Positions 12,319 through 21,315 of a stretch of DNA of 64,000 nt are shown in pieces (position 1 is the stretch's first letter; every line of letters begins with the position of its first letter). The stretch spans positions 1 through 64,000 of the forward strand of contig NZ_SJSB01000002.1 of assembly GCF_004352835.1 (NCBI RefSeq), written 5' to 3'. Origin of the DNA: Marinomonas flavescens. GTDB taxonomy: Bacteria; Pseudomonadota; Gammaproteobacteria; Pseudomonadales; Marinomonadaceae. The notes below the pieces were generated by a model. That model did not search any database. It had not been told where the DNA came from and was given only the letters and a program-made list of their open reading frames with translations. Both the position numbers and the translations under genes were made by a program.

Positions 12319-14208
12319 CTAGGCACTTTTGCGTGCAATCGCACGTTTTTTCAAGTGAATTAATAGTAAGGATACCGCAGCAGGTGTTACTCCAGGGATT
12401 CTAGAAGCCGCCGCAAGTGTCGCAGGACGAGCCTGAGTCAGCTTTTGCTTGATCTCGTTAGATAACCCTTCCATCTTGCTGTAATCAAAATCATCCGGTA
12501 ACGACGTGTTCTCCTGACGACGTACACGCTCGATGTCTTCCGCTTGTCGAGTAATATAACCTGCGTACTTAACCGCTATCTGGACTTGTTCTGATACTTG
12601 CTCATCAACCGGAGTATCTGGTGCATTTTTCAGATTAGCAATATCGCTATAAACCAAGTTTGGACGCTTTAATAAATCCAATAAACTGTATTCATGCGTG
12701 ATTGGTGTTTCAAGTTTAGGATTGATTTTTTCAGCTTCAGGTGAATTAGGTACAATCCAACTGGACTTCAAACGTTGAGTTTCAATTTCGATAGCATCAC
12801 GCTTTTTACAAAATGCTTCCCAACGTTCATCAGAAATTAAACCAAGTTCGCGGCCTTTTTCTGTTAAACGTATATCTGCATTATCTTCACGTAAGATCAG
12901 ACGATATTCTGCACGACTCGTAAACATACGATAGGGTTCTTTAGTACCCATGGTAATCAAATCGTCAACTAATACACCTAAATAGGCTTCGTCACGACGA
13001 GGTGTCCAAGCGTCTTTTTCTTGAGCAAGACGTGCGGCGTTAATTCCCGCTAATAACCCTTGAGCTCCTGCTTCTTCATAACCCGTTGTACCGTTAATTT
13101 GCCCCGCAAAAAATAAACCAGGCATATGTTTGGTTTCAAGTGAGTATTTTAGATCTTGCGGATTAAAGTAATCATACTCAATCGCATAACCAGGTCGGGT
13201 TATATGGGCATTTTCCATGCCTTTCATTGAATGCACTAGCTCTACTTGAACGTCAAATGGCAAAGACGTTGAAATACCATTCGGGTACAACTCATGAGTT
13301 GTTAATCCTTCTGGTTCAATAAAGATTTGATGTGAGTTTTTATCTGCAAAACGTACAATTTTATCTTCAATTGATGGGCAATAACGAGGACCAACACCTT
13401 CAATAACACCGGTATACATAGGTGAACGATCCATACCACTACGGATAATGTCGTGAGTTCGCTCATTGGTATGAGTTATAAAGCACTCTATTTGACGAGG
13501 GTGCATCTCACGGTTCCCCAAATAAGACATCACTGGCGTAATATCATCACCAGGCTGTGCTTGCATTTGAGAAAAATCAACGGTGCGAGCGTCGATCCGC
13601 GGTGGCGTCCCCGTTTTTAAACGATCAACACGAAACGGCAGAGCTCGTAGCTTTTCAGCTAATCCAATGGATGGTGGATCACCAGCTCGACCGCCAGCAT
13701 GATTTTGTAAGCCAACGTGGATAATGCCACCTAAAAAAGTACCAGCGGTTAGTACGACAGTTTTACTGTTAAAACGGATACCTGTTTGGGTAATTACCCC
13801 ACATGCAGCACCGTTTTCAACAATCAAATCTTCAGCAGACTGTTGAAATAGCCAAAGGTTTTCTTGGTTTTCTAATTGATAGCGAATCGCTGCTCTGTAA
13901 AGAATACGATCCGCTTGGGCACGAGTCGCTCGAACAGCAGGACCTTTACGAGAATTTAAAGTCCGAAATTGAATACCAGCTTTATCTGTTGCCAGTGCCA
14001 TGGCACCGCCTAAAGCATCAATTTCTTTTACTAGATGGGACTTCCCGATACCACCAATAGCAGGATTACAGGACATTTGTCCTAATGTTTCAATGTTGTG
14101 GGACAACAATAAAGTTTTTACGCCCATACGAGCTGCAGCTAAAGCAGCTTCTGTACCAGCATGTCCACCACCGACCACAATCACATCAAAGCGGGTTGGG
14201 AAATCCAC
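12319..14208 (-). CDS. mnmG: tRNA uridine-5-carboxymethylaminomethyl modification enzyme MnmG
   Basis: MnmG (GidA) works with MnmE to install the cmnm5 group on the wobble uridine of certain tRNAs, using FAD and methylene-tetrahydrofolate. The FAD-binding [10 protein letters not shown] lies at residues 13-22. Family signatures [17 protein letters not shown] and [11 protein letters not shown] are also intact. I place the start at GTG 14208, preceded by GAGG at a good distance. That gives 629 aa, the E. coli length; an upstream in-frame ATG at 14283 would add 25 residues with no family counterpart. Its partner mnmE is 15 kb away, beyond an accessory block. Confidence 0.96.
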   Translation of the reverse strand: MDFPTRFDVIVVGGGHAGTEAALAAARMGVKTLLLSHNIETLGQMSCNPAIGGIGKSHLVKEIDALGGAMALATDKAGIQFRTLNSRKGPAVRATRAQADRILYRAAIRYQLENQENLWLFQQSAEDLIVENGAACGVITQTGIRFNSKTVVLTAGTFLGGIIHVGLQNHAGGRAGDPPSIGLAEKLRALPFRVDRLKTGTPPRIDARTVDFSQMQAQPGDDITPVMSYLGNREMHPRQIECFITHTNERTHDIIRSGMDRSPMYTGVIEGVGPRYCPSIEDKIVRFADKNSHQIFIEPEGLTTHELYPNGISTSLPFDVQVELVHSMKGMENAHITRPGYAIEYDYFNPQDLKYSLETKHMPGLFFAGQINGTTGYEEAGAQGLLAGINAARLAQEKDAWTPRRDEAYLGVLVDDLITMGTKEPYRMFTSRAEYRLILREDNADIRLTEKGRELGLISDERWEAFCKKRDAIEIETQRLKSSWIVPNSPEAEKINPKLETPITHEYSLLDLLKRPNLVYSDIANLKNAPDTPVDEQVSEQVQIAVKYAGYITRQAEDIERVRRQENTSLPDDFDYSKMEGLSNEIKQKLTQARPATLAAASRIPGVTPAAVSLLLIHLKKRAIARKSA

Positions 14209-14319
14209 AGGAACCTCGGAATTAAGAATGAATAAAAAACGAACAACTTGATAAGGGCGCTTAGTATATCGGCTAAATTTCAAAAAGAAAGCGACAACAA
14301 TCCTGAATCCCCGGTCATC

Positions 14320-14687
14320 AATATTAATAAATAGTATTATATATATAGTTTCTTATGTTTGTTATGTTTATGTAGTAAGCAAAAAACAGTGGATAACTAT
14401 AAAATCATGATACAAATTATATAATTACAGAGATAACAACTTGTTAAGAGAGGCCCTATTATCCTGTGCTGTGCATAAGGTGAACCTGTGTATAAAAGAC
14501 CTAGTTATACACTCGGAAAAATTTCACCCAAAGTTGTTAAAAACTGTGCAAAACTTCTTACGAACCTATCACCATACTTATCAACAGTCTGTATTTTCAG
14601 TGCCTTTCATTTTATCCTTATGTTTTTAAACAGTTTATTTCGTTTAGTAACAGTCTGGATATCTGTTTGTTAAAAAAATAATCCACA
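14320..14687. other. AT-rich DnaA-box cluster (origin-like) upstream of mnmG
   Basis: The 690-bp gap before the next gene contains no convincing CDS. It holds two perfect DnaA boxes (TTATGCACA on minus at 14470-14478 and TTATACACA on minus at 14487-14495). Four one-mismatch boxes accompany them (14388-14396 minus, 14505-14513 plus, 14578-14586 plus, 14679-14687 plus). An AT-only stretch lies at about 14320-14350. This is the position of oriC in enteric bacteria (next to mnmG). Compare the denser cluster before dnaA. Confidence 0.65.
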
Positions 14688-14898
14688 GGGAAAAAAATTG
14701 AAAAAACCTTATTTTTAAAGGTTTTATGAAAATCTGGGTGTGAATAGTTGCTGTCTTTGGATATTTTGAAAGTGGAAAAGTGATTGTGAAGAAACTATGA
14801 AAATTCCATTCAGTATAGAGTGTTAGTAACTTTCCACCTTCTACCGTTTCCTTTTTGTAGTAGTCTTTCTTAATCTGACAACAGGTTCGAGGGCTTCT

Positions 14899-16266
14899 AT
14901 GCTAAGGCAAGCAATTTGGATTCAATCTCCTAAATCGATATTAGCTAACAATGCTGATGGCGGAGTGGTTATTCGTAATGGAAAAATTGATGAGCTAGTA
15001 CCATTAGGTAAACAGCCAAATAGCCATTACGACATAAAATTTGATGCATCTGACCATGTCGTATTACCAGGCTTAATTAATACTCATCATCATTTTTATC
15101 AAACGCTCACACGAGCTTTTCCCGATGCACTAAACAAAGCCCTTTTTCCTTGGCTACAAACCTTGTATCCACTTTGGGCTGAGTTAGAACCTGACATGCT
15201 GGCGAGTGCGACAAAATTAGCGATGGTCGAATTAATGGAGTCGGGTTGCACGCTAGCGGCCGATCATCATTATCTTTTTCCTGCTGGCATGGAAAACGCC
15301 ATAGATGTGCAAGTAGACGTGGCAAAATCTCTTGGTATGCGAGCGATGTTTACTCGTGGATCAATGAGTTTGGGTGAAAAAGACGGCGGTTTGCCGCCAC
15401 AATCTACGGTTCAAAATGAAAAGACTATTCTTGATGACAGCGCTCGATTAATTAAAGCTCACCATCAACGTGGTGAAGGTGCGATGGTTCAAATTGCGCT
15501 AGCACCCTGCTCTCCTTTTTCCGTCACGACTGACATTATGAAAAGCAGTGCCGAGCTAGCAAAAAGAGAAAATGTACGCCTTCATACTCATTTAGCAGAA
15601 ACCTTAGATGAAGAAGCATTTTGCTTAAAACGTTTTGGTATGCGCACTGTCGACTATTTAGAAAGTGTTGGTTGGTTGCATGATAGGACATGGCTAGCAC
15701 ATGGTATTCATTTTGATGATGAGGAAATAGTAAGACTCGGCCGCGCTAAAGTGGGGATATGCCATTGTCCCACGTCGAATATGATGTTGGGCTCAGGTAT
15801 TGCTCGTAATAATGAATTAGAAGCCGCAGGCGCATTGATTGGATTAGGTGTCGATGGCTCCGCATCGAATGATGGTTCTAATATGATTATGGAAGTACGC
15901 CAAGCCCTTTATATACAAAGGTTACGATATGGTTCTGCTAACGTTTCACATTATGATGCTTATCGCTGGGCGACAAAAGGCTCTGCTGCAGTATTAGGAC
16001 GTGATGATATCGGTGAAATTTCAGTTGGAAAACAAGCTGATTTAGCATTATTTAAGCTCGATGAACTACGTTTTTCTGGAAGTCACGATCCATTGGCTGC
16101 GCTTTTATTGTGTGGTGCTCAAAAAGCTGACCGAGTGATGATCGCAGGAAAATGGACGGTAGAAAATGGCCACGTTGTCGGCATTGATACTCAACAATTA
16201 ATGGCAGAGCATTCTGCTCATGCTATGCGTTTGGCGAGCAAGCTACTGACTAAGAAGAGCGGTTAA
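14899..16266 (+). CDS. 8-oxoguanine deaminase-like amidohydrolase
   Basis: A 455-aa zinc/iron amidohydrolase of the TrzA/AtzA/guanine-deaminase branch. The metal-binding NTHHHFYQTLTRAF (HHH at residues 63-65), the HTHLAE histidine, AHGIHF and the late GLGVDGSASNDGSNM aspartate are all present. The sequence resembles proteins characterised as 8-oxoguanine/isocytosine deaminases in pseudomonads, but related chlorohydrolases and guanine deaminases share these motifs. Substrate is therefore inferred. GAGGG precedes ATG 14899. No purine-catabolism neighbours are seen; a terminator follows. Confidence 0.8.
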   Translation: MLRQAIWIQSPKSILANNADGGVVIRNGKIDELVPLGKQPNSHYDIKFDASDHVVLPGLINTHHHFYQTLTRAFPDALNKALFPWLQTLYPLWAELEPDMLASATKLAMVELMESGCTLAADHHYLFPAGMENAIDVQVDVAKSLGMRAMFTRGSMSLGEKDGGLPPQSTVQNEKTILDDSARLIKAHHQRGEGAMVQIALAPCSPFSVTTDIMKSSAELAKRENVRLHTHLAETLDEEAFCLKRFGMRTVDYLESVGWLHDRTWLAHGIHFDDEEIVRLGRAKVGICHCPTSNMMLGSGIARNNELEAAGALIGLGVDGSASNDGSNMIMEVRQALYIQRLRYGSANVSHYDAYRWATKGSAAVLGRDDIGEISVGKQADLALFKLDELRFSGSHDPLAALLLCGAQKADRVMIAGKWTVENGHVVGIDTQQLMAEHSAHAMRLASKLLTKKSG

Positions 16267-16287
16267 CCTAATTGTCTTACTAATATT

Positions 16288-16322
16288 AAAAAAGCGTCTA
16301 TTTTAACTAGGCGCTTTTTTTA
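16288..16322 (+). terminator. intrinsic terminator of the deaminase gene
   Basis: A-rich left arm, a GCGTCTA / TAGGCGC stem (one G-T pair) around a seven-base loop, and a run of seven T. Confidence 0.8.
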
Positions 16323-16412
16323 TGTTTTGGATGTTGGTTATTCTTGAGTCGTGAGCCACTAACCAAAAATAAGCAAAGAGATAGCGTATTGTATGGTGCT
16401 TTGTATTGATGT

Positions 16413-16441
16413 TTGACTTTAATAGACAGTCGGTCTAAATT
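16413..16441 (+). promoter_or_regulatory. acuR promoter with AcuR-type operator
   Basis: TTGACT (16413-16418) and TAAATT (16436-16441) are 17 bp apart. The spacer holds the palindrome TAGAC-N5-GTCTA (16423-16437). The same palindrome occurs before acuI at 17215-17229, so binding by AcuR and autorepression are likely (inference). Confidence 0.65.
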
Positions 16442-16532
16442 ATAAATAATCGTATTTTAACGTAATAGGTAATATGGCTTGTTAGATTCTGAAGTATTGA
16501 GTCCTGAGAGCGTAAAGGATGTTGAGTTAGCA

Positions 16533-17159
16533 ATGGTGACTCAACCACGTCGCGGACGTCCAAAAAAGCACCCTGGTGAGACCCAAGACACGCGCGAAGT
16601 GTTATTGCGAGCAGGCATGTTAGTGTTGACAGAAACGGGTTTTACCCGCAGTGGAATTGATACAATTCTAAAGTCAGTTGGCGTACCAAAAGGCTCTTTT
16701 TATCATTATTTCGCTAGCAAAGAAGTGTTTGGATTGGCGGTTCTTGAACGTTATAGACGCTATTTTGAAGCCAAGCTTAGCAGCTTCTTATTGGACGACG
16801 CCTTCCCTCCTCTAGAGAGATTGCAACGCTTTGCGAAGGATGCTCAAGAAGGCATTATACGTCATGATTTTAAGCGCGGCTGTCTAGTCGGAAATTTAGA
16901 GCAAGAATCCGCGTTGTTGTCAGACGCGTTTCGAGAACAGTTGCAAGCCACCTATGAAAGCTGGCAGCGTCATGTCGCCATGTGCTTATTGGACGCTCAA
17001 AAACAAGGTCATGTGCAATTAACTCAAAGCCTTGAAGACACCGCTCAAGCGTTCTGGATTGGCTGGGAAGGAGCGGTACATCGGACTCGATTAATGAAAA
17101 GCACTCAGCCATTAACAGTCTTTCTAACATTTTTTATTCAGGCGATTAAAACCAAATAA
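16533..17159 (+). CDS. acuR: TetR-family regulator AcuR
   Basis: AcuR represses acrylate/DMSP-use genes and responds to acrylate in Rhodobacter. This 208-aa protein has the basic RRGRPKK arm and a TetR HTH ending VPKGSFYHYFASKEVFG. It also carries the family-specific HDFKRGCLVGNLEQE and AFWIGWEGAVHRTRL stretches, which match recalled AcuR sequence well. The start is uncertain: ATG 16533, or TTG 16479, which has an AGGT eight bases upstream and would add 18 residues. The gene lies directly before acuI, its usual partner, with its own terminator between. Confidence 0.85.
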   Translation: MVTQPRRGRPKKHPGETQDTREVLLRAGMLVLTETGFTRSGIDTILKSVGVPKGSFYHYFASKEVFGLAVLERYRRYFEAKLSSFLLDDAFPPLERLQRFAKDAQEGIIRHDFKRGCLVGNLEQESALLSDAFREQLQATYESWQRHVAMCLLDAQKQGHVQLTQSLEDTAQAFWIGWEGAVHRTRLMKSTQPLTVFLTFFIQAIKTK

Positions 17160-17176
17160 ATAACGTTAAAACAACC

Positions 17177-17205
17177 AACCAAAAGTCACTTTTTGGTTTT
17201 TTTAT
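17177..17205 (+). terminator. terminator of acuR
   Basis: Stem AACCAAAA / TTTTGGTT with a short loop, then a T-run, placed between acuR and the acuI operator. Confidence 0.65.
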
Positions 17206-17214
17206 CCATTTAAA

Positions 17215-17229
17215 TAGACGTTCGGTCTA
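17215..17229. promoter_or_regulatory. AcuR-type operator before acuI
   Basis: The palindrome TAGAC-N5-GTCTA again, ending two bases before the acuI ribosome-binding site (AAGGAG). Arms and spacing are identical to the site in the acuR promoter. Confidence 0.7.
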
Positions 17230-17241
17230 AAAGGAGAAAAT

Positions 17242-18222
17242 ATGTTTCATGCACTAATTATTAATCAAAATGAAGCGCGTCAACAATCTTGTACTTTGAG
17301 CCAAGTAGAAGAATCTCAGTTGCCTGAAGGGGACGTTTTAGTGGAAGTCGCTTACAGTACGCTGAACTATAAAGATGCGCTAGCCATCACCGGAAAAGGC
17401 CGTATCGCGCGTTCTTTTCCTATGGTGCCAGGGATCGATTTAGTGGGTAAAGTACTGCAAAGTGACTCTGAACGTTTTCAAGAAGGCGATTGGGTACTGC
17501 TTAACGGTTTTGGTGTGGGTGAAATGCATTGGGGGGGCTTGGCTGAAAAAGCGCGCCTTAAAAGCGATTGGTTGATTCCATTACCCGCTGGCATCGATGC
17601 CAAACAGTCTATGGCTGTTGGTACCGCAGGGTATACAGCGATGCTGTCAGTTCTAGCGCTAGAAAAACAAGGGGTGACACCGGATTCGGGTGAAATATTA
17701 GTCACTGGTGCCAATGGTGGTGTGGGCAGTTATGCGATTCGCTTGTTAAATCGCCTTGGTTATCAGGTCGTTGCATCAACAGGGCGAATGGCAGAAAGCG
17801 AGTACTTAAAAAGTCTTGGTGCCAACGACGTTATTGACCGTGCCACCCTCTCTGAGCCAGGTAAGCCGCTGCAAAAAGAACGCTGGGCTGGCGTTATTGA
17901 TTGTGTTGGTAGTCATACCTTGGCTAACGCTTGTGCAAGTACTAAATATGGTGGTGTAGTGACCGCGTGTGGTTTAGCACAAGGCCTCGACTTTCCTGCT
18001 TCTGTCGCGCCTTTTATATTACGAGGCGTTAAATTGATTGGTATCGACAGTGTTATGCGACCTTTGGCAGACCGAACAGAAGCATGGCAGCGTTTAAGTG
18101 AATTACTGCAACCAGAAGACTTTGATGTTATCAGCCAAGAAATTACTTTAGATAAAGTAGAAGAAACAGCTTATGAACTACTTGAAGGTAATGTTCGTGG
18201 TCGAGTGATTGTTGCACTCTAA
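17242..18222 (+). CDS. acuI: NADPH-dependent acrylyl-CoA reductase
   Basis: AcuI (YhdH family) reduces acryloyl-CoA to propionyl-CoA with NADPH. This detoxifies acrylate from DMSP breakdown or 3-hydroxypropionate use. The 326-aa zinc-independent medium-chain dehydrogenase has NYKDALAITGKGRI and VPGIDLVGKV at the N-terminus. The cofactor loop is TGANGGVGSYAIRLL, followed by the family stretch GVIDCVGSHTLANACAST. A strong AAGGAG precedes ATG 17242. It sits under a shared operator with acuR, supporting an acrylate-inducible unit. Confidence 0.92.
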   Translation: MFHALIINQNEARQQSCTLSQVEESQLPEGDVLVEVAYSTLNYKDALAITGKGRIARSFPMVPGIDLVGKVLQSDSERFQEGDWVLLNGFGVGEMHWGGLAEKARLKSDWLIPLPAGIDAKQSMAVGTAGYTAMLSVLALEKQGVTPDSGEILVTGANGGVGSYAIRLLNRLGYQVVASTGRMAESEYLKSLGANDVIDRATLSEPGKPLQKERWAGVIDCVGSHTLANACASTKYGGVVTACGLAQGLDFPASVAPFILRGVKLIGIDSVMRPLADRTEAWQRLSELLQPEDFDVISQEITLDKVEETAYELLEGNVRGRVIVAL

Positions 18223-18282
18223 AATGCTTGTTTGTCTTAACGCCATTTAGTCACATCGCGAATTTTTATCTATTAAATCAGG

Positions 18283-18321
18283 CCATTGCAGTGCATGCTT
18301 TTTGTTCTGCAGTGGTTTTTT
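18283..18321 (+). terminator. terminator of acuI
   Basis: Stem CCATTGCAG / CTGCAGTGG (one G-U pair), then TTTTTT. Confidence 0.8.
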
Positions 18322-18476
18322 GAACGAAAATAGACAAATAAAAGTGACAAGTTTTCATAAAAAGTCATATGGTTTTTGTGCAATTGAACAAAAAACTGTC
18401 AAAAACATCGAATATTTCCATACAGCTGTCTAAAGCGCCTCCCTTTTTTTTAATGAATACTGTTCTCTTATTGCAA

Positions 18477-18492
18477 GAACGAGCTTTCGTTC
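18477..18492. promoter_or_regulatory. palindrome upstream of glycerate kinase
   Basis: The 453-bp gap 18223-18675 holds no gene. Apart from the acuI terminator it has one perfect palindrome, GAACGA-GCTT-TCGTTC, about 185 bp before the glycerate kinase start. It could be an operator; no regulator lies beside it. Confidence 0.35.
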
Positions 18493-18675
18493 AGTCAGAG
18501 AAATTTAACAGGGAGTTATGATTATTACCGTCATCGTTTTTATAACTTCCCAATATATAACCATCTTTTCCTAATTTTTATTTAAGCAGCATTTGCCTAC
18601 GACTTGCCTAGTTGCACAAAATGTTAACGTTCGGCTTTGGTGGCATTTAATTCACTTTCTTAATAGGTATGTTCT

Positions 18676-19845
18676 ATGAAAATTGTCATTGCCCCAGATT
18701 CGTTTAAAGAAAGTTTAAGTGCTCTTGGTGTGTCTAAGGCCATTGAAGAAGGATTTAAACTCGTCTTTCCTGATTGTGAGTACATCAAAGTACCCATGGC
18801 CGATGGCGGCGAAGGGACGGTGCAGTCAATGGTGGATGCAACTGACGGTTATTTTATTGATCTTGAAGTTACGGGACCCATGGGAGAGCCTGTAATGGCA
18901 CAATATGGCGTGCTAGGTAATCAACATGATCAAACCCCTAAGACCGCAATCATTGAGATGGCTTCTGCTTCAGGTTTACATTTAGTGTCGAGAGATCAGC
19001 GTAATCCTTTAATGACCACCAGCTATGGTACCGGTGAGTTGATTAAAGATGCATTAGACCGCGGTATTGAGCACATTATTTTAGGGTTGGGTGGTAGTGC
19101 TACAAACGATGCTGGTGCTGGTATGGTCCAAGCTTTAGGTTTTCAATTACACGATGCAAGTGGAAAAGAAGTGCCATTTGGTGGTCTTGCTCTAATGCAG
19201 CTAAGTGACATTAATGACAGTCAAGTTCACCCTGCGCTTGCGCGTTGTCAAATTGACGTGGCGTGTGATGTAGACAGTCCATTGTGTGGTGAGAGTGGAG
19301 CGTCAGCGATTTTTGGCCCTCAAAAAGGCGCAACGCCTGACATTGTGGCGCAGCTAGATATTGCGCTGGATCATTTCGCCGATATTATTGTAAAAAGTGG
19401 TCGACAAGATAACCGTTTATTAGCGGGTGTGGGGGCTGCTGGAGGCATGGGACTAGGTGTTAAAGCATTTCTAAATGGTCAATTGAAACCAGGCATTGAT
19501 ATTGTCATTGAAACAGTCGCGTTTGCTGACAAACTCAAAAATGCAGACTTGGTGATTACTGGAGAAGGCTGCATTGATGGTCAAACTGCTTTTGGTAAAA
19601 CCCCCATGGGAGTCTTGAAACAAGCACAACAGCAAGGTATTCCAACGATTGGGATTGCCGGCTGCCTAGGTGTTGGTGCAGAAACCATGTTAGATCATGG
19701 GATGACCGCTATTTTCCCTATTATTCCATCGTTGTACACATTAGAAAAAACGCTAGCTGAAGCGGAACCTAATCTAATTAATACCGCCCGCAATATTGCT
19801 CAAAGCATTAAACTTGGCAATATGATTGGTAATAAAGCCAGCTAA
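18676..19845 (+). CDS. glxK: glycerate kinase
   Basis: Phosphorylates glycerate with ATP, probably to 2-phosphoglycerate as in the GarK/GlxK class, feeding glyoxylate or glycerate carbon into glycolysis. The 389-aa protein starts MKIVIAPDSFKESLSA, the family hallmark, and contains VPMADGGEGTVQ and LGLGGSATNDAG. The late ITGEGCIDGQTAFGKTP block is also present. It stands alone between two terminators, with no tartronate-semialdehyde reductase beside it. The class I/II distinction within the family is inferred from resemblance to GarK. Confidence 0.92.
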   Translation: MKIVIAPDSFKESLSALGVSKAIEEGFKLVFPDCEYIKVPMADGGEGTVQSMVDATDGYFIDLEVTGPMGEPVMAQYGVLGNQHDQTPKTAIIEMASASGLHLVSRDQRNPLMTTSYGTGELIKDALDRGIEHIILGLGGSATNDAGAGMVQALGFQLHDASGKEVPFGGLALMQLSDINDSQVHPALARCQIDVACDVDSPLCGESGASAIFGPQKGATPDIVAQLDIALDHFADIIVKSGRQDNRLLAGVGAAGGMGLGVKAFLNGQLKPGIDIVIETVAFADKLKNADLVITGEGCIDGQTAFGKTPMGVLKQAQQQGIPTIGIAGCLGVGAETMLDHGMTAIFPIIPSLYTLEKTLAEAEPNLINTARNIAQSIKLGNMIGNKAS

Positions 19846-19860
19846 TTGTTGTTTTAATCA

Positions 19861-19896
19861 GATACAAAACAGCTATTCTTTAGTCTGTTTTGTATC
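19861..19896. terminator. bidirectional hairpin between convergent genes
   Basis: A perfect 12-bp stem, GATACAAAACAG / CTGTTTTGTATC, with a 12-base loop that contains the stop of the outer-membrane pump gene. It serves the convergent glycerate kinase and efflux operon. Confidence 0.7.
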
Positions 19897-21315
19897 GTTA
19901 GCGATCTTGTTAGAAGCGGGTAGCTTGTTCGTATCCCAGCCTCCACCTAATGCCACAATAAGCTGAACGCTGTTAACCAATTGTTCACTCACCAAATTGA
20001 GTTGTTTTTGTTGTTGATTCAGATTACTGGCTTCTGTGGTAGCTACGTCTAGATAATCAATCATGCCTGATTTAAATTGGTTATAAGTTACTCGAGCAGA
20101 CTCTTTAGCCGATGCCGTTGCTAATTTCTGAGAGATTGACTCCTCCGCCAAGATATTCGCTTTTACTAAATAATCTTCTACTTCCTGAAACGCACTCAAT
20201 ACCGTTTGACGATAGTTTGCTACCTTGGCGTCATACCCTGCTTTAGCTTGTTTTATTTGCGCTTTGGTAGCTCCAAAATCGAAAATATTGCCGCTTAATG
20301 ATGGCCCTATCGACCAAACCCTAGAAGGTAATTCAAATAGATTACTCAGTGCTGAGTTAACAAAGCCTCCACTGACAGACAAAGACAAATCAGGATAGTA
20401 GCCTGCAATAGCGACACCGACAGCCGCATTAGCCGATGCCATTGTTCTCTCTGCATAGGAAATATCGGGACGACGTTCTAATAATACGGATGGAATACCA
20501 ATAGGAATCTCGGGTAACTGGTACTGTAAAGGCTCAATAGGCAGTGAAAAAGCTGCAGGCGTTTTGCCTATAAGTACTGCAATAGCGTGTTCATATTGTG
20601 CTCGTTGCCACTTTAGATCGAGCATGGAAACGCGAGTGCTGTGCAGTTGTGTTTGTGCTTGAGATACCGCAGAGCTGGAAATATTACCGGCTTTATATTG
20701 GTTGTTAACGACCTTTAGATATTGGTTGTAGACAGTAAGATTATTTTGATAAAGGTGTATTTTTTCGTCTAAAACTCGCAGTTTGAAATAGTCTTGAGTA
20801 AGAGAAGATTGAGCACTGAGTGTTGCTGAAGCAAGTTCTGCTGCACTGGCTTGTGCGCTGGCACTATCCTCTTCTCGAATACGACGTAATTTCCCCCATA
20901 CATCGAGCTCCCAGCTAGCACTGGCTTGGGCGGTATAATTGTTACCGGTTTGGCTTTGCGTTTTTGAACGTGAAGCCCCTACGCTTGCATTGATAGATGG
21001 ATACAAGTTTGCGCCAGCTTCTTCGGCAACAGCTTTGGCTTTTTCATAGTTTGCTGCGTATTCTGCGACATTCTGGTTATTAATCTGTACCTGTTCGAGT
21101 AGTTTTGACAACGTATTATCTTGGTAAACAGTCCACCATGCTCCTTTAGGTTGCTGATCGGCAGGCGCAGCTTCTTTCCAACCTTTGGCTTCTTTAAAGC
21201 CTTCGCTAGTGACCACATCTGGGCGTTGGTAATCTGGTCCCACTGTGCTACAACCCGCCAGTATAAGGGTGATTAAACTCAGTCCAAAAAATTGCATAAT
21301 ACGATTATTCATCAT
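19873..21315 (-). CDS. RND efflux outer-membrane lipoprotein (OprM/NodT family)
   Basis: The outer-membrane channel of the tripartite pump, 480 aa. The lipoprotein signal peptide LSLITLILAGCS places the lipidated Cys near residue 22, then STVGPDYQRP, typical of OprM/CusC-type proteins. Two repeats of long alpha-helical barrel plus beta strands follow, with PSVLLERRPDI. It overlaps the upstream permease by 11 bp and closes the four-gene operon. By order it matches OpmB of the MuxABC-OpmB system. Confidence 0.92.
   Translation of the reverse strand: MMNNRIMQFFGLSLITLILAGCSTVGPDYQRPDVVTSEGFKEAKGWKEAAPADQQPKGAWWTVYQDNTLSKLLEQVQINNQNVAEYAANYEKAKAVAEEAGANLYPSINASVGASRSKTQSQTGNNYTAQASASWELDVWGKLRRIREEDSASAQASAAELASATLSAQSSLTQDYFKLRVLDEKIHLYQNNLTVYNQYLKVVNNQYKAGNISSSAVSQAQTQLHSTRVSMLDLKWQRAQYEHAIAVLIGKTPAAFSLPIEPLQYQLPEIPIGIPSVLLERRPDISYAERTMASANAAVGVAIAGYYPDLSLSVSGGFVNSALSNLFELPSRVWSIGPSLSGNIFDFGATKAQIKQAKAGYDAKVANYRQTVLSAFQEVEDYLVKANILAEESISQKLATASAKESARVTYNQFKSGMIDYLDVATTEASNLNQQQKQLNLVSEQLVNSVQLIVALGGGWDTNKLPASNKIANDTKQTKE

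Noticed and set aside
14441..14673. Short plus-strand frames in the mnmG-side gap
   Set aside because: They overlap DnaA boxes, overlap each other in different frames and resemble no protein family.
17242..17258. TGTTTCATGCAC at the start of acuI resembling half a parS
   Set aside because: Only the left half matches; it is simply the acuI start codon context.
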